Source of the DNA: Verrucomicrobiota bacterium
GTDB lineage: Bacteria; Chlamydiota; Chlamydiia; Chlamydiales; Rhabdochlamydiaceae
NCBI GenBank assembly: GCA_018239985.1
Contig: JAFEGK010000007.1
Coordinates: 143,984 to 178,814, forward strand
Direction: 5' to 3'
Length of the DNA: 34,831 nucleotides
Below the pieces are notes generated by a model that made no database searches, was not told the DNA's origin, and saw nothing but the letters and a program-made list of their open reading frames with translations. The position numbers and the translations under genes were made by a program. Below are positions 7,240-15,622 of the stretch, in pieces. How positions within the stretch are numbered: the first letter of the stretch is position 1; each line of letters opens with the position of its first letter.

Positions 7240-8318
7240 TTATTGAGGATTTGACATCAAGTGGCGAGGGGGTGGGCTCGATCGAGGGAAAAAAGGTCTT
7301 CGTCGATGGGGCTCTTCCCAAAGAGGAGGTTGAAGTCGAGGTGACCGAAAATCGGAAGCGGTTTGCAAAGGCAAAGTTGCTCCGGATTGTCCGCGCATCG
7401 CCCGATCGTGTCGATCCGATTTGTCCCCTTTTTGGAACATGCGGCGGCTGTCAAATCATGCATTTGAGCTATGCTGAGCAGCTCAAATGGAAGCGAAAGC
7501 GGGTGCAAGATGCGCTCAAGCGGATCGGTGGTTTGGAGATTGCTGTCGATGAATGTATCCCCTCCCCTGATCAGCTCGGCTACCGAAACAAAATCCATCT
7601 CCATCAGGGGGGGCTTCATAAGCGGCATTCGCATGAGGTTGTTCCAGTTGAGAGGTGTTATATTTTCAATGGAACTCTTGAGCCTGCGAAAAATGCACAT
7701 GAGGCTATTATTCGTACGGCGCAAGAAGAGCTGCTCGTGGAAATCGATGGGGTGTCTAATCGCCCTTTCATCATCGAGCAGCTTGGGGCTTTAAAATTTA
7801 AGATTGGCCCACGCGATTTTTTCCAAGTGAATCCGAAACAGGCTTTCCAGCTATTTCAGAGGGCGGTGCAGGTTGCAGAGTCTGGTGCCATGCTCGATGC
7901 CTACTGTGGGGTCGGCACGTTGTCTCTTTTTGCAGCACAAAAGGGCAATAAGGTGCTCGGGATTGAGGTCATGGAAAGTGCAGTTGAGAGCGCTAGGGAG
8001 AATGCGAAGCTGAATGGGATCGAAAATGTGGCTTTCAAGTGTGGGCGGGTGGAAAAACTGCTGCCGAAATTGGGGAAATTTGAGACGATTTTCCTCAATC
8101 CGCCAAGAGGCGGGGTGGAGCCAGAGGTTATTGCAGCACTTCTTCAATCTCCTCCGAAACGGCTGATTTATATTTCATGCGATCCGGCGACCCTAGCGAG
8201 GGATTTGAAGGCTCTGCAACCCCATTTTGTAATTGAAAGCGTTACTCCTTTTGATATGTTTCCACAAACTATTCATGTGGAAACTTTAGTTAATTTATGT
8301 TATAATTATTCCTTATGA
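7236..8318 (+). CDS. RlmD/TrmA-family RNA (uracil-5-)-methyltransferase
   Basis: A 360-residue SAM-dependent m5U methyltransferase of 23S rRNA (RumA/RlmD/RlmCD type). Residues 1-55 are a TRAM RNA-binding domain. A [4Fe-4S] site is formed by C63-x5-C69-x2-C72 (CPLFGTCGGC) and C141. SAM motif DAYCGVGTLSLFA is at 221-233, NPPRGG at 288-293, catalytic Cys in YISCDPATLARDL at 315 and the C-terminal general-base Glu in HVETLVNL at 349. An in-frame GTG at 7212 would add eight residues inside the symporter gene, but ATG 7236 overlaps the symporter TGA (ATGA) and begins directly with the TRAM domain, so I choose it. The stop overlaps the uup start in the same manner. Exact target uridine unknown. Confidence 0.88.
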   Translation: MIIEDLTSSGEGVGSIEGKKVFVDGALPKEEVEVEVTENRKRFAKAKLLRIVRASPDRVDPICPLFGTCGGCQIMHLSYAEQLKWKRKRVQDALKRIGGLEIAVDECIPSPDQLGYRNKIHLHQGGLHKRHSHEVVPVERCYIFNGTLEPAKNAHEAIIRTAQEELLVEIDGVSNRPFIIEQLGALKFKIGPRDFFQVNPKQAFQLFQRAVQVAESGAMLDAYCGVGTLSLFAAQKGNKVLGIEVMESAVESARENAKLNGIENVAFKCGRVEKLLPKLGKFETIFLNPPRGGVEPEVIAALLQSPPKRLIYISCDPATLARDLKALQPHFVIESVTPFDMFPQTIHVETLVNLCYNYSL

Positions 8319-10057
8319 GCACATTACTAACCGCACATTCTCTCTCCAAATCTTATGGGACGCAGGTCCTATTTCAAAATATTTCTTTTACAATTTCTGC
8401 TGGAGACAGGATCGGCATTATCGGCCCCAATGGCGCCGGGAAATCGTCGCTGATCAAAATTTTGGCAGGATCTGATGATCCCGATAGCGGCTATCTTTCC
8501 AAAAGACAGATGCTGCAAGTTGGCTATGCGAGCCAATCGCCCGAATTCCCTCCAATGTCGATCGAAGCTTTCCTGCTCGGGCAGGTCCCCGAGCTCGATG
8601 AGCGCTCTGCCTTGACGCGGGCTGGGATTTTGCTTGGAAAAGCGGAATTTGCCGATTTTTCGGCCGATGCGAGTCTGCTTTCAGGGGGCTGGAAGAAGCG
8701 GTTAGACATTGTGGCGGCGCTAATGAATGAACCCGATTTGCTCTTGCTCGACGAGCCGACAAACCACCTCGATCTCGAGGGCATTGTCTGGCTGGAGATG
8801 TTTTTGAAAAGGCTCCAAATTCCCTATGTGGTGATCAGTCACGATCGTTATTTCTTGGAATCGGTCACGAACCGAATTATCGAGCTCAACAGATGCTATC
8901 CCGAGGGGCTATTGCAAGCGCCGGGGACGATCTCTAAATTTCTCGAACACAAGGAAGCTTTTCTAGTTGCGCAGGAGGAAAAAATCCGATCGCTTTCTCA
9001 TAAGGTGCGCGATGAAATCGACTGGCTAAGGACGTCGCCAAAGGCCCGTACCACAAAGTCTGAAGCGCGTATTCGCGAGGCTAATCGTCTTATCAATGAG
9101 CTGTCGGAGGTGAAGCAGCGGACGAAAGTGCAGGAAGTGGGCATTGATTTCTCTGCATCGGAGCGTGAAACGCGCAAATTGATCGTCGCCAAAAATGTGA
9201 GCAAGGAGCTTGGTGGGCGGCAGCTATTTAAGCATGTCGACTTCACGTTAAGTCCGGGAACAAGGCTGGGCATTCTCGGGAAAAACGGGACAGGAAAATC
9301 GACGCTTCTCAAGATTTTGGCAGGTATAGTGCCCCAAGATATGGGGAAAATTTCTTATGCTGACGATCTGCATCTGGTCTATTTCGATCAGCACCGCGAG
9401 CAGCTCGATCCCAATTTGACGCTCAAAGAAGCGCTCTGCCCTAATAGCGAGACGGTCAATTACCGAGGCCAATCTATCCATGTCAATGGCTGGGCAAAAC
9501 GGTTTCTCTTTCCTCCCGATAGGCTCAATATCCCGATTCGCTGTCTCTCCGGCGGCGAGCGGGCCCGCATTTTGGTGGCCAAGCTGATGCTCGAGCCGGC
9601 CGATGTCCTATTTCTCGATGAACCGACGAACGATCTCGACATCCCGACTCTCGAGCTAATCGAGGAGAGTCTCAGCACGTTCGCAGGGGCTGTGGTGTTG
9701 ATTTCGCACGATCGCTGTCTCATGGATCGGATCTGCAATCGGGTCCTTGTCCTTGGCGAGGGTGAGCACCATTTTTATGCCAGTTTCTCGCAGTGGGAAA
9801 GTGCAAAAAAGCCGGTTGAAAAGGAAAAGCCGCTTCCAAAAAAAGAGGCTCCCAAAACCTCTGGAGCCAAGCTCAGCTACAAGGAGAAACGGGAACTCGA
9901 CATGATGGAGCAGACGATTCTCGAAGCTGAAGCTGAAATCTCAAGGCTGGAAAAGCTTGATGGGAATCTAGAGATTTATCAGCAAATGGGTAAAGCACAC
10001 GAGCATTTGGAAGGGCTTTACCAGCGTTGGCAGGTGCTTTTGGATAAAGCAAAGTAG
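8315..10057 (+). CDS. uup: ABC-F family ATPase Uup
   Basis: A 580-residue soluble protein with two ABC nucleotide-binding domains and no membrane segments, as in ABC-F ribosome-associated ATPases. NBD1 has Walker A GPNGAGKS (37-44), signature LLSGGWKKR and Walker B LLLLDEPTNHLDL. NBD2 has GKNGTGKST, LSGGERARI and VLFLDEPTNDLDI. The linker is present, and the C-terminal 80 residues hold the KLSYKEKRELDMMEQTI coiled coil characteristic of Uup (DNA/ribosome binding). The first signature has tryptophan in place of the usual glutamine/glutamate after SGG, as often in Uup. Start ATG 8315 overlaps the methyltransferase stop. It is the last gene of the operon begun by the leader at 5758. Confidence 0.9.
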   Translation: MSTLLTAHSLSKSYGTQVLFQNISFTISAGDRIGIIGPNGAGKSSLIKILAGSDDPDSGYLSKRQMLQVGYASQSPEFPPMSIEAFLLGQVPELDERSALTRAGILLGKAEFADFSADASLLSGGWKKRLDIVAALMNEPDLLLLDEPTNHLDLEGIVWLEMFLKRLQIPYVVISHDRYFLESVTNRIIELNRCYPEGLLQAPGTISKFLEHKEAFLVAQEEKIRSLSHKVRDEIDWLRTSPKARTTKSEARIREANRLINELSEVKQRTKVQEVGIDFSASERETRKLIVAKNVSKELGGRQLFKHVDFTLSPGTRLGILGKNGTGKSTLLKILAGIVPQDMGKISYADDLHLVYFDQHREQLDPNLTLKEALCPNSETVNYRGQSIHVNGWAKRFLFPPDRLNIPIRCLSGGERARILVAKLMLEPADVLFLDEPTNDLDIPTLELIEESLSTFAGAVVLISHDRCLMDRICNRVLVLGEGEHHFYASFSQWESAKKPVEKEKPLPKKEAPKTSGAKLSYKEKRELDMMEQTILEAEAEISRLEKLDGNLEIYQQMGKAHEHLEGLYQRWQVLLDKAK

Positions 10058-10085
10058 TTACCTAGACTTTGCAACTTGTTTCGAT

Positions 10086-10138
10086 GCAAAACGCAAAAAA
10101 ATTAAAAAATGCTCTCCCTTTCCTTGCGTCTTTGCGTT
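10086..10138. repeat. Dispersed intergenic repeat, copy 1 (terminator-like)
   Basis: Between uup and ackA. AACGCAAA (10090-10097) and TTTGCGTT (10131-10138) form an 8-bp inverted repeat around a 33-nt loop. The 13-mer GCGTCTTTGCGTT (10126-10138) occurs in reverse complement at 25594-25606, and both copies share AATGCT in the interior. It may act as a weak terminator after uup; the ackA promoter region begins inside it. Confidence 0.5.
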
Positions 10139-10167
10139 CAAACAGCCCCCTATGCTATAGCTGGATC

Positions 10168-11187
10168 ATGAAGATCTTGGTTCTCAATAGGGGCTCGAGC
10201 AGTATCAAATGCAGTGTGTATGATTTTGATACCTTGCCCAACTCCCCTCTTCCGCCTACGTGGGAAGCCACTGCCGAAAATCGCTCTACTGCTGCTATCC
10301 AAAATCTTCTTAGAGGTCTAAAATCTATTGATGAAATCGATGTGATCGGTCATCGGATTGTTCACGGAGGCGTTTTTTTTAGTCAGAGTGTGCTGATCGA
10401 TGCTGATGTGAAGAAGAAGATCGGGGATCTTGCTGAGCTTGCTCCGCTACACAATTTGGCCGACTTGGAAGGCATTGAGGTCTTTGAGAAATTGCTTCCC
10501 AATACTCCTCAGGTAGCGGTTTTCGATACGGCGTTTCATTCGACTATGCCGATGGCTGCACAGGTATATCCTGGCCCCTACGAGTGGTTTGAGCAAGGCA
10601 TTAAAAAGTATGGGTTTCATGGAATCAGTTATCAGTTTTGCACACGGCAGGCGGCGATTTTGTTGAAAAAGGTGCCTCATCGTATGGTGATTTGCCATTT
10701 GGGAGCTGGAGCTTCTCTGTGTGCTGTGAAGGATGGGAAATGTGTCGATACGACGATGGGTTTTACTCCACTCGATGGGCTGATGATGAATACGCGGTGC
10801 GGTTCAATCGATCCGGGGATTTTGCTCTTTTTGCAAAAGAAAAGGGTTGCAGATCTGTCCGATACGCTCTATAAAGGGTCTGGGCTGCTGGGTGTTTCGG
10901 GTATTTCCGGTGATATGCGCGATCTGATGGAAAAGCGGACTAATCCAAGGGCAGAGCTTGCTCTGGAGGTCTATCTGCATAGGCTTGTCAGTGAGATTGG
11001 GGCGATGGTGGCGGTGCTTGGTGGGCTCGATGTGCTGGTATTCACTGCGGGAATAGGAGAAAATTCTCCATTTATTCGCGAGGGGGTCTGTGAGGCGCTA
11101 GCGTTTTTAAAAGAGGTGAAGGTGCTTGTGATCCATACACAAGAGAGTTTTGAAATTGCACGGGAGTGTTATGCCAATCAGTCCTAA
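10168..11187 (+). CDS. ackA: Acetate kinase, short form
   Basis: A 339-residue acetate kinase (acetate + ATP to acetyl phosphate + ADP). Family motifs are present in order: VLNRGSSSIK at the N-terminus, RIVHGG (63-68), FDTAFHSTMP with Asp120, KYGFHGISY with His151, CHLGAGASL, the NTRCGSIDPG loop with Arg210, SGDMRDL and TAGIGENSP. The N-terminal N-x-G-S-S-S keeps Arg where most enzymes have Cys. It is about 55 residues shorter than the usual 395-400, mainly by loss near the C-terminus after GENS. ATG 10168 is chosen because it begins at the first beta strand; a longer reading from 10069 crosses the repeat. The 3' end overlaps pgm by 17 nt. No phosphotransacetylase gene is visible nearby. Confidence 0.88.
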   Translation: MKILVLNRGSSSIKCSVYDFDTLPNSPLPPTWEATAENRSTAAIQNLLRGLKSIDEIDVIGHRIVHGGVFFSQSVLIDADVKKKIGDLAELAPLHNLADLEGIEVFEKLLPNTPQVAVFDTAFHSTMPMAAQVYPGPYEWFEQGIKKYGFHGISYQFCTRQAAILLKKVPHRMVICHLGAGASLCAVKDGKCVDTTMGFTPLDGLMMNTRCGSIDPGILLFLQKKRVADLSDTLYKGSGLLGVSGISGDMRDLMEKRTNPRAELALEVYLHRLVSEIGAMVAVLGGLDVLVFTAGIGENSPFIREGVCEALAFLKEVKVLVIHTQESFEIARECYANQS

Positions 11188-12793
11188 TGCCGGGAAGCCG
11201 GCCGATCCATCGATTTTGGTCGATATTCCCAAGTTGATCGCTGCCTACTATGATGAGATTCCTGACCCTTCTATAAGCTCACAGAGGGTGATTTTTGGGA
11301 CGTCGGGCCACCGAGGGACGCCGTTTAAAAATTCTTTTAATGAGCAACACATTCTGGCGATTACGCAGGCGATTTGTCTCTATCGGCAAAAGATGGGGAT
11401 CGATGGCCCTCTGTTCATTGGAATCGATACGCATGCTCTCTCACAGCCAGCTCTTACGAGTGCTCTCGAGGTGCTGGGCGCCAATGATGTGACGGTGATG
11501 CTCGCAGAAAAGGATGGCTTTACGCCGACGCCTGTCATCTCTCATTCGATTCTCAAATACAATCGGGGGAAAAAGGGGCATTTGGCCGATGGGATTGTGA
11601 TCACTCCTTCACATAATCCTCCCCATGAAGGGGGCTTTAAATACAATGATATCCGGGGCGGACCAGCTGATCCGTCGATCACCGACTGGGTGCAGGCTAA
11701 GGCAAATGAGCTGCTGGAAAAGGGACTCGATGGGGTGAAGCGGATCGCTGTTGAAAAAGCGATTGCCGCTGCAGAGCGTTACGATTATCTCGATTCGTAT
11801 ATTGGCGATCTCGATCAAGTGCTTGATATGAAGGCGATCAAGGAGATCAAGTTGGGGGTCGATCCTCTCGGTGGGGCGGGGGTCCATTATTGGGGGCTTA
11901 TTGCTGAAAGGTATGGGCTCGATTTAAAGGTGGTCTCTCTTGAGGTCGATCCGACGTTTAGTTTCATGACGGTCGACTGGGATGGGCAAATTCGGATGGA
12001 TCCATCCTCTCGTTATGCGATGCAGCGGTTGATTGCTCTCAAAGATCAGTTTGCGATTGCCTTTGGCTGCGATACAGATCACGACCGGCATGGGATTGTG
12101 ACAAAAAGCTCTGGATTGCTCCCTCCAAATCACTATCTTTCGGCTGCGGTCTTTTATTTGTTTCAGCATCGTCCTGAATGGAAGCAGGAGGCGGCGATTG
12201 GAAAGACGCTTGTCAGCAGTCAGATGTTCGATAAGGTGGCTGCAAAATTAGGAAGACGGCTCTATGAGGTGCCAGTTGGCTTCAAGTGGTTTGTCGATGG
12301 TCTATATGATGGGTCTTTGGGTTTTGGCGGAGAAGAGAGTGCGGGGGCCTCGTTTTTGCGCATGGATGGAACGCCCTGGAGTACAGATAAGGATGGGATC
12401 ATCGCTGCTCTATTATCAGCTGAAATCACTGCTAAAATGGGACGTGATCCTGGCGAGGTCTACAGCGATCTGACGAGGGAGTTTGGCCAGTCGTTTTACA
12501 AGGTTGTCAGCGCTGCTGCGACTGCCGAGCAAAAGGCAAACTTAAAAAAAATCAAACCTGAAATCAAGGAATTAGCCGGAGAGAAGGTTGAGGCGATTTT
12601 GACAAGTGCCCCTGGAAATGGGGCCCCGATCGGTGGTGTAAAGGTGGTCACGAAAAGCGGCTGGATTGCGATGAGGCCTTCTGGGACGGAGGATATCTAT
12701 AAGATCTACGCTGAGAGTTTCATAAGCAAAGATCACTTAGAACTATTGCTAAGGGAGGGCGAGAGGATATGCAAGAATACCACGAGCTCCTGA
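11171..12793 (+). CDS. pgm: Alpha-phosphoglucomutase
   Basis: A 540-residue enzyme of the E. coli Pgm type, interconverting glucose-1-phosphate and glucose-6-phosphate, with Mg2+. Seen motifs: FGTSGHRG (42-49), phosphoserine loop TPSHNPP with Ser147, metal loop GCDTDHDRHG, sugar loop GGEESAGASFLRMDG and the C-terminal phosphate loop MRPSGTEDIYK. ATG 11171 has GGGAG 5 nt upstream; a TTG 21 nt earlier is less likely. It overlaps ackA by 17 nt and glgP by 25 nt, which points to one transcript. In context it connects glucose-1-phosphate released by the phosphorylase to glycolysis. Confidence 0.93.
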   Translation: MPISPNAGKPADPSILVDIPKLIAAYYDEIPDPSISSQRVIFGTSGHRGTPFKNSFNEQHILAITQAICLYRQKMGIDGPLFIGIDTHALSQPALTSALEVLGANDVTVMLAEKDGFTPTPVISHSILKYNRGKKGHLADGIVITPSHNPPHEGGFKYNDIRGGPADPSITDWVQAKANELLEKGLDGVKRIAVEKAIAAAERYDYLDSYIGDLDQVLDMKAIKEIKLGVDPLGGAGVHYWGLIAERYGLDLKVVSLEVDPTFSFMTVDWDGQIRMDPSSRYAMQRLIALKDQFAIAFGCDTDHDRHGIVTKSSGLLPPNHYLSAAVFYLFQHRPEWKQEAAIGKTLVSSQMFDKVAAKLGRRLYEVPVGFKWFVDGLYDGSLGFGGEESAGASFLRMDGTPWSTDKDGIIAALLSAEITAKMGRDPGEVYSDLTREFGQSFYKVVSAAATAEQKANLKKIKPEIKELAGEKVEAILTSAPGNGAPIGGVKVVTKSGWIAMRPSGTEDIYKIYAESFISKDHLELLLREGERICKNTTSS

Positions 12794-15213
12794 ATGAACT
12801 TGCTCTTGATTTAGCGTGGAGTTGGAATCATGGCGGGGATAAGATTTGGCAGCAGCTTGATCCTGAGCTTTGGGAAAAAACTCACAATGCATGGGTGATC
12901 TTACAAAATGCTTCTAAAGAAAAGCTCGATCAGGTTTTGACCGATCCGAGCTTTCTCAATTTGATGGAGCGTTTTAAGGCCAAAAAGGCAGAAGTAGCCG
13001 CGAGCTCTTGGTTTAAGGAAAAATATCCAAATAGTCCTTTGAGTTGCATCGCTTATTTCAGCATGGAATTTATGTTGAGCGAGGCTCTTCCTATCTATTC
13101 AGGGGGTCTTGGGAATGTCGCCGGCGATCAGCTAAAATCGGCTAGCGATCTCGGTGTTCCGGTCATCGGTATTTCTCTTCTTTATCAACAAGGTTATTTT
13201 CGACAGCTGATCAATGCTAAGGGTGAGCAGCAAGCGCTATTTCCCTATAATGATCCCGGCCAACTACCAATCTCTCCTTTGCGTAAACCTGATGGACAGT
13301 GGCTTCGTTTGGAGATCCCTCTATCAAAACAAAAGATCTATGTCCGCACTTGGGAAGTGAAGGTGGGACGGGCAAAATTGTATCTGCTCGATACTAATGA
13401 TGCAGCCAATACGCCAACGCAGCGGGGGATCACAAGCGAACTCTATGGCGGCGATCGAGAACTTAGGCTCAAGCAGGAATTGTTGCTTGGCATCGGCGGC
13501 TGGCATTTGCTTGAAGCTCTCGGTCTTAATCCACAGGTGTGTCATCTCAATGAGGGGCATGCTGCTTTTGCGATTTTGGAAAGGGCTAAATCTTTTATGA
13601 AGGAAAATGGGGTCTCTTTTGACGTTGCTCTCAATGCGACGCGGGCAGGCAATCACTTCACAACCCATACTGCTGTCGCGGCGGGGTTCGATTATTTCTC
13701 TCCTGAGCTGATTCATCAATATTTAGGCCAGTATGCCGAGGAGAGATTGAAGATCCCGTTTGAAAAGCTGCTCGCTCTGGGACAACACAATGGAGATGAC
13801 CCAGAAGAATATTTCAATATGGCTAATCTCGCTATTCGAGGAAGTGGGACGATTAATGGGGTCAGTCAATTGCATGCGAAAGTGAGCCGATCTCTATTTC
13901 AATCTCTGTTTCCAAAATTCCCCGTCGATGAGGTCCCTGTTGAATCACTGACTAATGGGGTCCATGTGCGCAGTTGGGATTCGCCTATGGCCGATGAGCT
14001 ATGGACGGAGGCTTGTGGAAAAGAGCGTTGGCTGGGAGAGACGGAGGAGCTCGAGAAAAAAATGCGGGCCGTCCCTGATACAAAGATTTGGCAGATGCGA
14101 AATTCTGCCCGCGCAGCTCTCATCTCTTATGCCAATCGCCGTTTGGAAAAACAGCTGATTGCTAGGGGTCTGTCACCTGAGGAACCTCTATTTGATCCTA
14201 ATATTCTCACGCTCGGTTTCGCTCGTCGCTTTGCCACCTATAAACGGCCTAATCTGCTCCTTTCGAATCCAACCCGTTTTCTCTCCATTTTGATGAATCC
14301 TTCCCGGCCGATGCAATTGCTAATAGCGGGTAAAGCCCATCCGGCTGATATTCCGGGTCAAACGCTGATCAAACAATGGATGGAGTTCATCACCCAAAAT
14401 CCTGAGGCACGCAAACATGTGATTTTTCTCAGCGATTATGACATGTTGCTCACTGAACAGATGGTTCAAGGGGTCGATGTGTGGGTCAATACTCCCCGCC
14501 GTCCGTGGGAAGCGTGCGGCACCAGTGGAATGAAGGTGCTGGTCAACGGCGGAATCAATGTCTCAGAACTCGATGGTTGGTGGGCAGAGGCCTATCGCAA
14601 AGAAGTGGGCTGGGCAATCGGCGATGGACAAGAACATGGCGATGACCCGGCTTGGGATGCCAAGGATGCGAATGCTCTGTACGATCTACTCGAAAAAGAA
14701 GTTGCCCCTCTGTTCTATGAGAGGGATGGAAATGGAATTCCTGCTGGGTGGATCAATCACATTCGGGAAAGTATGGCGACACTCACACCTCGATTCTCAA
14801 CTAACCGTGCCGTCCGCGAATATACTGAGCGGTTCTATTTGCCCGCTGCGAATAAATATCTGGAGCGGTCAAAAAATCAAGGGGCCTTAGCCCAGAAGAT
14901 TACAAAATGGAAAGAGGGTCTCAAAGAGGGTTGGGATAAAGTTTGCTTTGGAAAGCTGAAGGTGGAAACTAAGGGGCAGGAACATCATTTCGAGGTCTCC
15001 GTTGAGCTTGCAGGTCTTGCTCCAACAGCAGTGAGAGTCGAATTATTTGCAAATACGAAGGAAAGAATTGAAATGAAAGCGGTAGGCTCCGGAGTGTATA
15101 GAGCAGTGGTTCCTACTTCTTTGTCCGCAAGTGCCTATACCCCTCGCATTCTCCCCTCTTTTCCTGGTGTTTCAGTCCCCCTAGAAATAGATTATGTACA
15201 CTGGCAAAAGTAG
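12769..15213 (+). CDS. glgP: Glycogen/alpha-glucan phosphorylase (GT35)
   Basis: An 814-residue phosphorylase that releases glucose-1-phosphate from alpha-1,4-glucans using pyridoxal phosphate. The N-terminus (ELALDLAWSWNHGGDKIWQQLD) and early YFSMEFMLSEALPIYSGGLG belong to the shorter alpha-glucan phosphorylase subfamily (TIGR02094-like) rather than the MalP/GlgP type of E. coli. The PLP/active-site region EACGTSGMKVLVNGG lies near 584-598, followed by ELDGWWAEAY. The final 100 residues add a beta-rich tail. ATG 12769 has GAGAGG 3 nt upstream. With pgm before it, the pair forms a glycogen breakdown route; glycogen storage is common in chlamydiae. Confidence 0.92.
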   Translation: MQEYHELLNELALDLAWSWNHGGDKIWQQLDPELWEKTHNAWVILQNASKEKLDQVLTDPSFLNLMERFKAKKAEVAASSWFKEKYPNSPLSCIAYFSMEFMLSEALPIYSGGLGNVAGDQLKSASDLGVPVIGISLLYQQGYFRQLINAKGEQQALFPYNDPGQLPISPLRKPDGQWLRLEIPLSKQKIYVRTWEVKVGRAKLYLLDTNDAANTPTQRGITSELYGGDRELRLKQELLLGIGGWHLLEALGLNPQVCHLNEGHAAFAILERAKSFMKENGVSFDVALNATRAGNHFTTHTAVAAGFDYFSPELIHQYLGQYAEERLKIPFEKLLALGQHNGDDPEEYFNMANLAIRGSGTINGVSQLHAKVSRSLFQSLFPKFPVDEVPVESLTNGVHVRSWDSPMADELWTEACGKERWLGETEELEKKMRAVPDTKIWQMRNSARAALISYANRRLEKQLIARGLSPEEPLFDPNILTLGFARRFATYKRPNLLLSNPTRFLSILMNPSRPMQLLIAGKAHPADIPGQTLIKQWMEFITQNPEARKHVIFLSDYDMLLTEQMVQGVDVWVNTPRRPWEACGTSGMKVLVNGGINVSELDGWWAEAYRKEVGWAIGDGQEHGDDPAWDAKDANALYDLLEKEVAPLFYERDGNGIPAGWINHIRESMATLTPRFSTNRAVREYTERFYLPAANKYLERSKNQGALAQKITKWKEGLKEGWDKVCFGKLKVETKGQEHHFEVSVELAGLAPTAVRVELFANTKERIEMKAVGSGVYRAVVPTSLSASAYTPRILPSFPGVSVPLEIDYVHWQK

Positions 15214-15232
15214 TGTATAGTAAAAAGAACCT

Positions 15233-15622
15233 ATGAAAAAGCAGATTGATACACTAGATGCACCCAAGGCGATCGGCCCCTATTCACAGGCGGTAGCTAC
15301 AGAGCAGTTTTTGTTTGTCTCAGGTCAAATTCCGGTTAATCCGAAAACAGGCAAGATCGATGAGATGACGATCCAGTGGCAGACTTCCCAAGTTTTTCGC
15401 AATATTGAGGCGATTTTAATAGCCGCAGGCCTAACATTCGGGGATGTCGTGAAGGTCGAGGTGTTTCTCAAGGATATGAATGATTTTCAGATCCTCAACG
15501 GGATCTACGCCGAAAAATTTGACGCTCCGATCAAGCCAGCTAGGCAAACGGTGCAGGTTGCAAGATTGCCAATGGATGCGCTAATCGAAATTTCTTGTAT
15601 TGCCGTCATTTCTGGAAAGTAG
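15233..15622 (+). CDS. ridA: RidA family enamine/imine deaminase
   Basis: A 129-residue protein of the RidA/YjgF group, which hydrolyses reactive 2-aminoacrylate and related enamines. Signature parts: DAPKAIGPYSQAV (9-21), FVSGQIP, and PARQTVQVARLPMDALIEI with the substrate-binding arginine at 104 and Glu119. Length is standard and trimer formation is expected. ATG 15233 lies 19 nt after glgP, with TATAGT (15216-15221) and AAAAAGAAC before it, so it may have its own promoter as well as read-through. Its last 17 nt overlap the convergent mscS gene tail to tail. Confidence 0.95.
   Translation: MKKQIDTLDAPKAIGPYSQAVATEQFLFVSGQIPVNPKTGKIDEMTIQWQTSQVFRNIEAILIAAGLTFGDVVKVEVFLKDMNDFQILNGIYAEKFDAPIKPARQTVQVARLPMDALIEISCIAVISGK

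Noticed and set aside
10069-10167. Upstream start for acetate kinase
   Set aside because: The added 33 residues cross the dispersed repeat and match nothing in the family; ATG 10168 begins the first beta strand.
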